Shown here one piece after another: positions 1 through 5,755 of a stretch of DNA of 11,432 nucleotides. The position numbers and the translations under genes were made by a program. The notes below the pieces were generated by a model that did no database searches, was not told the origin of the DNA, and worked only from the letters and a program-made list of their open reading frames with translations. This stretch comes from Candidatus Tayloriibacteriota bacterium (lineage in GTDB: Bacteria > Patescibacteriota > Minisyncoccia > Phycocordibacterales > PALSA-1337): the NCBI GenBank assembly GCA_026395095.1, contig JAPLZI010000067.1, positions 1-11,432 on the forward strand, written 5' to 3'. The stretch's first letter is position 1. Every line of letters starts with the position of its first letter.

Positions 1-763
1 AATGAAGACCACCCCCCGTTCCTACACCATGAAAGGCTCCAACCTCCCACAGGTAGGCTTCATAGCCCAGGAGCTCAAACCACTCATACCTGAAGTAGTA
101 GACGGCACCGACGGTTCCATGGGTATCTCCTACGGTAACCTCGTCGCTGTTGCATTCCAGGCTATTAAGGAGCTTAACCAGAAGGTTACTGACCTTACTA
201 CCAAGGTCGACTCCATTCAGGAATCCCTGAAGAACATGGTCTTTGACAGATTCACGGCGAAGATCGCCTACATCGACCAGATCGATGTGAAGAAACTTAA
301 CGCTGTGGATGCCAATTTTAGTGGGGTAGTTACGAATGAAGGTGTCGTTGTTAATAACAATACCGTTCAATTCAAGAAGGATGCGCGCTTCGATGGTAAT
401 ATCTGTGTTGATAATGTCTGTATCACTAAGGATCAGCTAAAAACAATTCTTCTGCAGGGCGGAGGCGCAACTTATGGCACTGCCGCCGATCAAATGAAGG
501 GGGTCAATCCGCTTGATGTTCAGACTACTCCTGTAGTTACGACTCCAGTTGCAACAACTACTGATATAGTTGCTTCCAGCACTCCAGAAACCACTCAAAC
601 TATTGAAACTGTCCAGGCCACCACAACACCCATGATTACTCCTGTCATTGAAACAACTCCTACACCTACAGTGTCAACATCCACTACTTCTACAACTGAA
701 GCAACTGTAATAGTTCCTGTTATATCTAGTCCAACAGAGATGGCTACAAGTACGGCGAATTGA
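1..763 (+). CDS. S74-domain (tail-fibre-type) surface protein, C-terminal part
   Basis: This is the 3' end of a longer gene: the frame is open at the left edge, and the ATG at position 2 is probably internal. Counting from that ATG, residues about 15-60 match the peptidase S74 / intramolecular chaperone domain, with the typical VGFIAQELKPLIPEVV stretch followed by SYGNLVAVAFQAIKELNQKV. A helical, coiled-coil-like segment follows (about 54-90), then a short beta-type region ending in GNICVDNVCITKDQLK. The last about 80 residues are a low-complexity Thr/Pro/Ser/Val tail. In the family, S74 domains trimerise fibre-like proteins and are then cleaved off by self-proteolysis; here the chaperone-like part is followed by more than 150 further residues. 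The upstream fibre body and cleavage serine lie outside the window. It stops at TGA followed at once by TAG. It is likely an exported surface or pilus-like structural protein; the specific role is unknown. Confidence 0.75.
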   Translation, partial: MKTTPRSYTMKGSNLPQVGFIAQELKPLIPEVVDGTDGSMGISYGNLVAVAFQAIKELNQKVTDLTTKVDSIQESLKNMVFDRFTAKIAYIDQIDVKKLNAVDANFSGVVTNEGVVVNNNTVQFKKDARFDGNICVDNVCITKDQLKTILLQGGGATYGTAADQMKGVNPLDVQTTPVVTTPVATTTDIVASSTPETTQTIETVQATTTPMITPVIETTPTPTVSTSTTSTTEATVIVPVISSPTEMATSTAN

Positions 764-774
764 TAGTGATTAGA

Positions 775-1040
775 CTAAATAACAGTAAGCTTTAGTCCCA
801 ATCCGGATGTAATCTTCTGAAGAAGGGAAAGAGTTGGATTTGTTCTGCCTGATTCAAAGCGCGCGAGGGCTGATTGCGCTATACCTAGCTCCTTAGCTAG
901 TTGCTTTTGGGTGAGTTTCTTCTTGATACGAGCACTAACTAGTGCATCGTGTATCTTAAATTCTAATTCGAGGCTATCGTATACTTTTTTTTGGCTGGAT
1001 CACTTAGGAACTCAACCATTGATTGTTTGAATGTTTTCAT
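775..1040 (-). pseudogene. HigA-like XRE antitoxin/regulator, frameshifted
   Basis: Reading leftwards from ATG 1040-1038, 16 codons (MKTFKQSMVEFLSDPA) run into an A run (forward T run 985-992). After it the reading continues in another frame from 984 to the TAG at 777-775 for 69 residues. That part contains a clear XRE helix-turn-helix (KKKLTQKQLAKELGIAQSAL, then ARFESGRTNPTLSLLQKI). A ninth A would restore one 88-residue protein. Its layout, an MKTFK..L.DP..K..YD..E.EF start followed by HTH, is that of HigA-type antitoxins and related DNA-binding autoregulators. As written, translation ends after DPAKKKYTIASN. No HigB-like toxin is adjacent, so this is an orphan antitoxin or a stand-alone repressor. 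It converges on the S74 gene and diverges from leuS; a perfect palindrome covers its promoter. The break may be real decay, polymerase slippage in the homopolymer, or consensus error. Confidence 0.8.
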
Positions 1041-1049
1041 ATTATTACA

Positions 1050-1077
1050 AATATAACATATATGTTATATCATGCAA
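1050..1077 (-). promoter_or_regulatory. Candidate promoter of the XRE gene
   Basis: On the minus strand an extended -10, TGT-TATATT (1058-1050), stands 9 nt before the ATG, with a weak -35-like TTGCAT (1077-1072) 16 nt upstream. The predicted transcript would start only about 2-3 nt before the ATG. The -10 lies in the palindrome at 1051-1070, so bound repressor would block it. Confidence 0.5.
1051..1070. promoter_or_regulatory. 20-bp perfect palindrome, likely operator of the XRE gene
   Basis: Two ATATAACATA half-sites meet head to head as a perfect inverted repeat with no spacer. It lies between the divergent XRE gene (ATG at 1040) and leuS (ATG at 1141), and overlaps the XRE gene's candidate -10. 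Autorepression through such a palindrome is usual for HigA-type regulators; this assignment is inferred. Confidence 0.6.
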
Positions 1078-1105
1078 TGCATTTTTTAATGAATTTTTGT
1101 TCAAT

Positions 1106-1134
1106 TTTTCATGAAGATTTAAAAATGCTATGAT
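1106..1134 (+). promoter_or_regulatory. Candidate leuS promoter, predicted leaderless start
   Basis: An extended -10, TGC-TATGAT (1126-1134), has a weak -35-like TTTTCA (1106-1111) 17 nt upstream. Only 6 nt separate the -10 from the leuS ATG at 1141, so transcription should begin at or beside the start codon. No Shine-Dalgarno sequence precedes this ATG, which agrees with a leaderless mRNA. Confidence 0.5.
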
Positions 1135-1140
1135 GATTGC

Positions 1141-3750
1141 ATGAAAAAGAAGCCTGCAAAGACTACTGCCTACGATCCAGCTAAATTCGAGAGGAAATGG
1201 CAGAAAAAGTGGTCTAGCTCAAAGCTATATAGGTCAAAGGAGTCAGCCAGTAAAAGCAAATACTACGCTCTCGATATGTTTCCGTATCCATCCGGCGAAG
1301 GGCTCCATGTCGGCCATCCGAAAGGCTATATAGCTACCGACATCGTCTCGCGCATGAAGCGCATGCAGGGCATGAATGTGCTACACCCGATGGGTTTCGA
1401 TGCCTTTGGCTTGCCCGCAGAAAACTACGCAATAAAGACAAAAACCAACCCGATGGTGTCGGTCGCGGAGAATGTAAAGCGATTCAAGAAACAGCTTGAG
1501 ATACTAGGATTCGATTATGACTGGTCACGCGAGGTCAATACGACTGATTCGGAATACTATCGCTGGACGCAGTGGATATTTTTGCAACTGTTCAAGAAGG
1601 GCCTAGCCTACGAATCATTTGAGCCGATCAATTGGTGTCCGTCATGCAAAACAGGCCTAGCTAATGAAGATGTCGAAGACGGCCGATGTGAGCGCTGTGG
1701 TACTCTTGTGGAAAAGAAGTCAATGAGGCAGTGGGTATTGCGCATAACTGATTATGCCGATCGTTTACTAAATGATTTGGATTCATTATCTGGGATTCCT
1801 GTAGTAACAAAGACTAAGGGTGATGATGCTTTTCAGCTTGATAGACCCACTTCAATACGAAACTCGGTGGTTTGTATTATCAAACACTCAAAGGAAGATA
1901 AATATCTATGCGCGAAATGGAAGGCGACTGATTGGAATGGGTTTGTGATCGGCGGCATAGAGGATAATGAATCAGCTTCAGATACTGCAATACGGGAGAT
2001 ACGCGAGGAGACAGGCTACCAAAATATCAAATTTATCAGAGAAATCGGCAAAGTAGGCGGCCGATTCTATCAGGTAATAAAAAAACACAATCGCGTAGCG
2101 CACTTTACCGGAGTTTATGTTGAGCTTATCGATGAGACGAGATCGGATGTAGAGCAACACGAACGAGATTTACAGGATTTGGTATGGCTCAAACGCGACG
2201 AAGTCCGGCAATTCCTGAATCATGAAGATATGGTTTATTTATGGGATTTGTTTACCGGTGAGAAAACCCAAACCATAAAACCAACACTCGATTGGCCGGA
2301 ATCAATAAAGGAGTTGCAGAGAAATTGGATAGGAAGGAGCGAAGGAGCGCTTATTGATTTTCCACTGGCGACCAAGAACACAAAGACTAGATTCGTACTT
2401 ATTCATGGATACAAGGGAAGTCCGAGAGATGATTTCTTCCCCTGGCTCAAGGCTGAACTCGAAAAGCACGGACATGAAGTCGAGGTACCTGAACTCCCAA
2501 ACACCAACAACCCTAACGAATCAGAACAGGTAGGATTTGTCATGAAGAACTGCCGCTTTGATGAAAATACTATTGTTGTAGGACACAGCTTGGGATGCGT
2601 TGTCGCGATGAAGACCCTTATGAAGCTGAATAAGCTCGTTTCGAGTCTAGTTTTAGTTGCACCAGCCAAGGATCCAAAATTTCCTGGAACACGCCCTCAC
2701 GGATTCCATAAAACATTTATATGGGACTACGATTTTACGCGTATAAAAAAATTAACTGATGGTAAGATCACAGTACTATCGGATCTCCGAGAGCTTGATC
2801 GGATTGATTATTTGAAACTATTATCAGGACAACTAGCCGCAAAACTAATCGAGACAAAGAGTAATGAAGAGCATTTTTGCGCCAGAGAGGAGCCAGAAAT
2901 ATTAAGAGCTGTAACTCCATCAATAAAGGTCTTTACAACTCGTCCCGATACTCTATTCGGCGTTACATACATGGTTTTGTCACCGGAACACAAGCTTGTC
3001 AATGAATTCCTGGGTAGGATCGACAACCGCGCAGAAGTCGAAGCCTATATAAATCGCACCAAGAACGAAACAGAAAAGGAACGCACCGACGCTTCAAAGG
3101 AAAAGACTGGCGTGGAACTCAAGGGTGTGAGAGCTATCAACCCTATTAATATGGAGGAAGTACCAGTCTGGATCGCTGATTATGTCTTGGCTGATTATGG
3201 AACTGGTGCTGTCATGGCAGTACCAGCACATGATGAACGAGACCATGAGTTTGCAACGAAATTCAAATTACCGATCAAGGAAATTGTTATCGACAGACAA
3301 CCCAAAGAGATCACAGAATCAGTCGGTGGAAAATGGGTGACAAAATACAAGCTTCGCGACTGGGTATTCTCGCGGCAACGATATTGGGGCGAGCCGATTC
3401 CACTCATTCACTGCGAAAAATGCGGAGTGGTACCAGTGCCAGAAAAAGATCTGCCAGTAAAATTACCTAAAGTCGAATCATATGAACCTACTGGAACAGG
3501 CGAGTCACCGCTCGCAGCGATCGATAAGTGGATCAACGTCAAATGTCCACAATGTGGCGGCAAGGGCAAACGAGAGACGAACACAATGCCACAATGGGCT
3601 GGTTCATGCTGGTATTATCTGCGTTATGAGGACCCGAAGAATAAAAAACATTTGGTTGACACTGTCAATGAAAAATATTGGTCACCAGTCGACCTCTATG
3701 TCGGCGGTGCAGAACATGCAACCCCGGTTCTGGCACAAGTTCCTATATGA
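1141..3750 (+). CDS. leuS: Leucyl-tRNA synthetase, N-terminal part with NUDIX and serine-hydrolase insertions (frame broken near 3724)
   Basis: Class I LeuRS charges tRNA-Leu with leucine in the cytoplasm. Visible landmarks are HVGH (56-59, the HIGH signature), zinc-ribbon Cys 166/169/183/186, the LeuRS stretches NWIGRSEG (about 395-402) and FTTRPDTLFG (598-607), the editing-site segment VPAHDERDHEFA (694-705), DWVFSRQRYWGEPIP (740-754), and a second ribbon with Cys 758/761/802/805. Two extra domains interrupt it: a NUDIX domain (about 214-381) and an RBBP9/YdeN-like hydrolase (about 411-593). Homology holds to T861 in YVGGAEHAT (acc 3721-3723); the last residues, up to the TGA at 3748-3750, are out of frame. 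The catalytic C-terminus with KMSKR continues in another frame (separate entry). The assembled protein would be about 1,130 residues against the usual 800-870. ATG 1141 is chosen because YDPAKFERKWQKKW, the normal LeuRS start, follows and an extended -10 lies 6 nt upstream. Confidence 0.95.
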   Translation: MKKKPAKTTAYDPAKFERKWQKKWSSSKLYRSKESASKSKYYALDMFPYPSGEGLHVGHPKGYIATDIVSRMKRMQGMNVLHPMGFDAFGLPAENYAIKTKTNPMVSVAENVKRFKKQLEILGFDYDWSREVNTTDSEYYRWTQWIFLQLFKKGLAYESFEPINWCPSCKTGLANEDVEDGRCERCGTLVEKKSMRQWVLRITDYADRLLNDLDSLSGIPVVTKTKGDDAFQLDRPTSIRNSVVCIIKHSKEDKYLCAKWKATDWNGFVIGGIEDNESASDTAIREIREETGYQNIKFIREIGKVGGRFYQVIKKHNRVAHFTGVYVELIDETRSDVEQHERDLQDLVWLKRDEVRQFLNHEDMVYLWDLFTGEKTQTIKPTLDWPESIKELQRNWIGRSEGALIDFPLATKNTKTRFVLIHGYKGSPRDDFFPWLKAELEKHGHEVEVPELPNTNNPNESEQVGFVMKNCRFDENTIVVGHSLGCVVAMKTLMKLNKLVSSLVLVAPAKDPKFPGTRPHGFHKTFIWDYDFTRIKKLTDGKITVLSDLRELDRIDYLKLLSGQLAAKLIETKSNEEHFCAREEPEILRAVTPSIKVFTTRPDTLFGVTYMVLSPEHKLVNEFLGRIDNRAEVEAYINRTKNETEKERTDASKEKTGVELKGVRAINPINMEEVPVWIADYVLADYGTGAVMAVPAHDERDHEFATKFKLPIKEIVIDRQPKEITESVGGKWVTKYKLRDWVFSRQRYWGEPIPLIHCEKCGVVPVPEKDLPVKLPKVESYEPTGTGESPLAAIDKWINVKCPQCGGKGKRETNTMPQWAGSCWYYLRYEDPKNKKHLVDTVNEKYWSPVDLYVGGAEHATPVLAQVPI
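1780..2283 (+). other. NUDIX hydrolase domain inserted in LeuRS
   Basis: Residues about 214-381 of LeuRS have no place in the normal enzyme: LLNDLDSL should run almost directly into LDWPESIKEL, which only resumes at 383. The insert carries a complete NUDIX box, G271-x5-E277-x7-REIREETGY (285-293), so all signature residues are present. NUDIX enzymes cleave nucleoside diphosphates linked to another moiety. Inside a synthetase, plausible substrates are diadenosine polyphosphates formed as by-products of amino-acid activation, or the domain may bind nucleotides as a sensor; neither is shown by the sequence. From memory of CPR proteins, similar NUDIX-containing LeuRS sequences occur in Parcubacteria, so the insertion is probably lineage-typical. 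Confidence 0.88.
2371..2919 (+). other. RBBP9/YdeN-like alpha/beta (serine) hydrolase domain inserted in LeuRS
   Basis: Residues about 411-593 separate EGALIDFPLA from SIKVFTTRPDTLFG, which are neighbours at the beginning of the editing (CP1) domain in ordinary LeuRS. The insert shows HGYKGSPRDDFFPWLKAEL (from 422), the nucleophile elbow GHSLG (481-485, Ser483), an acidic stretch SDLRELDRID (547-556), and EEHFCAREEPEIL with His578 in the expected catalytic-histidine place. This pattern is that of the RBBP9/YdeN serine hydrolase family, and the Ser/Asp/His set looks intact. An esterase placed at the editing domain could act on an aminoacyl ester or simply be a structural module; function is unknown. 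Confidence 0.85.
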
Positions 3751-4507
3751 CATCGGCGTTGTCTCAACCATAGAACCATTCAAGAAATTGCAATCCGTCG
3801 GACTCATCATGGGTGAGGACGGCAGGAAGATGTCCAAACGCTTTGGCAATGTCGTCAATCCAGATGATATTGTCGCAACCTACGGAGCCGACACATTGCG
3901 TCTTTATGAGATGTTCATGGGTCCGTTCGATCAGCAGATCGCATGGAATACAGACAGTATGGTTGGCTCACGCAGATTCATAGAGCGAGTTTGGAAGATG
4001 AAGGAGAGAGTGCTAGTGGACAATCGTTATACCATATATGGTATAACGCCAGCCACGCGGGTACTTCACAAAACAATAAAAAAGGTAACCGAAGACATAG
4101 AGAATCTACGATTCAACACCGCCATAAGCACCTTAATGATTTGCGCGAATGAACTAGAAAAGTCTGAAACAATCGACAAAAAAATCTATGAGACTTTTCT
4201 GAAACTGCTCGCGCCATTTGCCCCGCATGTGACAGAGGAGCTCTGGGCATCTCTTGGTAATAAAAAATCTATCCATATTTCAGAGTGGCCAAAATATGAT
4301 ACCACCTTGCTCATGGAGGACACTGCAACAATAATACTTCAGATAAATGGTAAGGTCAGGGGATCATTCATGAGCCCTACAAATGCCGATAAACAGGCTT
4401 TGGAAACAGCAGCAAAAGCTCTTCCAGAGGCCCAAAAATGGCTTAAAGACAAGGAAATTAAGAGAATTGTGGTGATTCCCGGCAGACTCGTCAATATAGT
4501 TGTATAG
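3725..4507 (+). CDS. leuS: Leucyl-tRNA synthetase, C-terminal part in shifted frame
   Basis: This is the rest of LeuRS, in frame 2. Homology resumes at RFWHKFLYDIG (codon 3725-3727), continues through KMSKR (3827-3841, which stabilises the ATP transition state), the anticodon-binding helical domain (about 3960-4260, with FNTAIS and LAPFAPHVTEELW), and the C-terminal domain ending in GRLVNIVV; 260 residues in all. The frame is open back to 3482, but that upstream stretch is a shadow of the first part. Between T861 and this fragment about six conserved residues (HLIYA-type) are absent, consistent with a 17-nt deletion. There is no sensible independent start; an internal ATG at 3809 would lose part of the catalytic core. 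If the break is real, LeuRS is split and probably dead, which is unlikely for an essential gene unless a second copy exists. It contains a 24-bp palindrome at 4025-4048. Confidence 0.9.
   Translation, partial: RFWHKFLYDIGVVSTIEPFKKLQSVGLIMGEDGRKMSKRFGNVVNPDDIVATYGADTLRLYEMFMGPFDQQIAWNTDSMVGSRRFIERVWKMKERVLVDNRYTIYGITPATRVLHKTIKKVTEDIENLRFNTAISTLMICANELEKSETIDKKIYETFLKLLAPFAPHVTEELWASLGNKKSIHISEWPKYDTTLLMEDTATIILQINGKVRGSFMSPTNADKQALETAAKALPEAQKWLKDKEIKRIVVIPGRLVNIVV
4025..4048. repeat. 24-bp perfect palindrome inside leuS
   Basis: The half-site CGTTATACCATA is followed immediately by its exact reverse complement. It encodes part of a variable stretch (NRYTIYGITP) just before LHKTIKKV in the anticodon-binding domain. 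The inner 14 bp (TACCATATATGGTA) differ at two positions from the core of the palindrome at 1051-1070. It may be a second regulator site, an RNA hairpin, or chance. Confidence 0.6.
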
Positions 4508-4515
4508 CATCATTA

Positions 4516-4545
4516 TTGACTTTATTACAAGCTGTGTGATATAAA
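4516..4545 (+). promoter_or_regulatory. Candidate promoter of the sigma-4/HARE gene
   Basis: TTGACT (4516-4521), an 18-nt spacer, and an extended -10 TGA-TATAAA (4537-4545) stand just before the ATG at 4559. The predicted leader is about 6 nt and contains no Shine-Dalgarno site. It lies only 9 nt after the leuS stop, so the gene could also be read through from leuS. Confidence 0.5.
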
Positions 4546-4558
4546 ATAGTATACATAT

Positions 4559-5599
4559 ATGCCTACCGCCACAATATCATTCAAACCAAAACAAGTCGTC
4601 AAGCGACTTTTGTCGTCTCTACCTGATCGCGCTCATGAGATCATCATCTTGCGATACGGCCTCGGCAAGGATCCGAAAAGGATGACACTGGACGGCATTG
4701 GAAAAAAATATGGCATCACTCGCGAACGCGTCCGCCAGATCGAAAATTATGCACTAGGAATGATACGCAAGTCAGAATCATATACAGAAGAGAAAGCCGC
4801 ATTCGGTGAACTCGAAACCCTGCTTCAGTCCCTTGGAGGCGTAGTTGTCGAGGATGATTTACTGGGGCATGTTTCTAAGGACAAAGGCCTCCAAAATCAT
4901 ATCCATTTTCTGCTCACAGTAGGTGAACCCTTCAAGAAGATCCGTGAGGATGATAATTTCCGCCATCGCTGGCATACAAACGAGGTTCTCACGAAGAGTG
5001 TTGAGGATGCGTTGCACAAACTCTATGGGAGCCTCTCGACTGAGGATCTTTTGCCTGAATCAGAAATGGTTCAGAAGCTTTTGAATCACCTTGAGGACGT
5101 TTCAGAGAAATATAAGAATCAAGAGATCATGAGACGATGGTTGGCGATCTCGAAAAAGATCGGCCGCAATGCTCTCGGCGATTGGGGAGTCACTCATTCA
5201 TCGAATATCCATACCAAGGGCGTGCGCGATTATGCTTTTCTGGTCATTAGGAAGCACGGCTCGCCTATACATTTCCGCGATGTAGCCAAACAGATTGAAA
5301 AACTCTTCAACAAGAAGGCTCATGTCGCAACCACACACAACGAGCTCATTAAGGACAAACGATTTGTTCTCGTCGGCCGCGGTCTCTATGCATTGGCAGA
5401 ATGGGGTTATGCGCCGGGCGTCGTCCGCGATGTCATAAGGAATATCATTGAGAAGAACGGCCCTCTCACGAAGGAGGAGGTGATAAGCAAGGTTATGAAG
5501 GAACGCTATGTAAAGGAAAATACCATTGCCGTCAATCTGCAGAATCCAAAATATTTTAAACACGATAAAGAAGGTAGGTTCTCGGTAGCGTCTATATAA
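4559..5599 (+). CDS. Sigma-70 region 4 protein fused to HARE-HTH domain
   Basis: The 346-residue protein starts with a sigma-70 region 4 module (about 15-75): LPDRAHEIIILRYGLG, then the recognition helix-turn-helix ending ITRERVRQIENYAL, the hallmark that contacts -35 DNA in primary sigma factors. A helical linker (about 80-215) follows, with no sign of sigma region 2 or 3, so it cannot melt a -10 by itself. Residues about 222-282 (VRDYAFLVIRKHGSPIHFRDVAKQIEKLF, then FVLVGRGLYALAEWGY) match the HARE-HTH winged helix also found in the RNA polymerase delta subunit. Residues about 284-345 look like a second winged helix (VVRDVIRNIIEKNGPLTKEEVISKV). It is probably a transcription regulator acting with RNA polymerase; targets are unknown. 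The M at 4559 is chosen from the promoter and the length needed for region 4. No terminator is seen between it and leuS. Confidence 0.82.
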   Translation: MPTATISFKPKQVVKRLLSSLPDRAHEIIILRYGLGKDPKRMTLDGIGKKYGITRERVRQIENYALGMIRKSESYTEEKAAFGELETLLQSLGGVVVEDDLLGHVSKDKGLQNHIHFLLTVGEPFKKIREDDNFRHRWHTNEVLTKSVEDALHKLYGSLSTEDLLPESEMVQKLLNHLEDVSEKYKNQEIMRRWLAISKKIGRNALGDWGVTHSSNIHTKGVRDYAFLVIRKHGSPIHFRDVAKQIEKLFNKKAHVATTHNELIKDKRFVLVGRGLYALAEWGYAPGVVRDVIRNIIEKNGPLTKEEVISKVMKERYVKENTIAVNLQNPKYFKHDKEGRFSVASI

Positions 5600-5603
5600 C
5601 AAC

Positions 5604-5733
5604 AGCAAGAAGACGGAGAACATCACTCATGAAGAACTCCACTTCTGTATCGATTTTGTGCCTAAAGAATTACGACATATGATGGCTCCCGCTGGGAATG
5701 TTCTTACTGAATGATGTTCTCCGTCTTCTTGCT
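5604..5733. repeat. 130-bp element with 26-bp terminal inverted repeats
   Basis: The left arm (5604-5629, starting AGCAAGAAGACGGAGAACAT) and the right arm (5708-5733) are reverse complements with one mismatch in 26. The 78-bp interior has no convincing ORF. It fills the gap between the sigma-4 gene (stop 5599) and the extended -10 at 5741. In RNA it would form a long hairpin, with AGTTTT just after the right arm, so it could terminate the upstream transcript. A non-autonomous (MITE-like) insertion is the other reading. A target-site duplication is not obvious. Confidence 0.7.
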
Positions 5734-5740
5734 AGTTTTC

Positions 5741-5749
5741 TGATATAAT
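5741..5749 (+). promoter_or_regulatory. Extended -10 promoter of the 5756 operon, predicted leaderless start
   Basis: TGA-TATAAT is a consensus extended -10. Six nt separate it from the ATG at 5756, so the predicted transcription start is the A of the start codon. No clear -35 is seen, which extended -10 promoters can tolerate; the -35 area lies inside the right arm of the inverted repeat. Confidence 0.65.
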
Positions 5750-5755
5750 AAACCC

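Noticed and set aside
1080..1140. Missing HigB-type toxin near the XRE gene
   Set aside because: No ORF of suitable length or type lies on either side; the gap contains only the palindrome and the leuS promoter.
3482..3724. A separate gene overlapping leuS in frame 2
   Set aside because: This stretch is the out-of-frame shadow of a well conserved LeuRS segment; only codons from about 3725 have LeuRS similarity.
3748..3750. Possible recoded TGA in leuS (alternative genetic code)
   Set aside because: Reading through this TGA gives sequence without LeuRS similarity, because the homology has already moved to another frame; the other genes end normally, and no in-frame TGA lies within a conserved region.
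5198..5626. 142-residue minus-strand ORF
   Set aside because: It is the complementary shadow of the HARE-HTH coding region, has biased composition and no family resemblance.
5604..5733. CRISPR or tandem repeat unit
   Set aside because: Only two arms in inverted orientation are present; there are no direct repeats or spacers.
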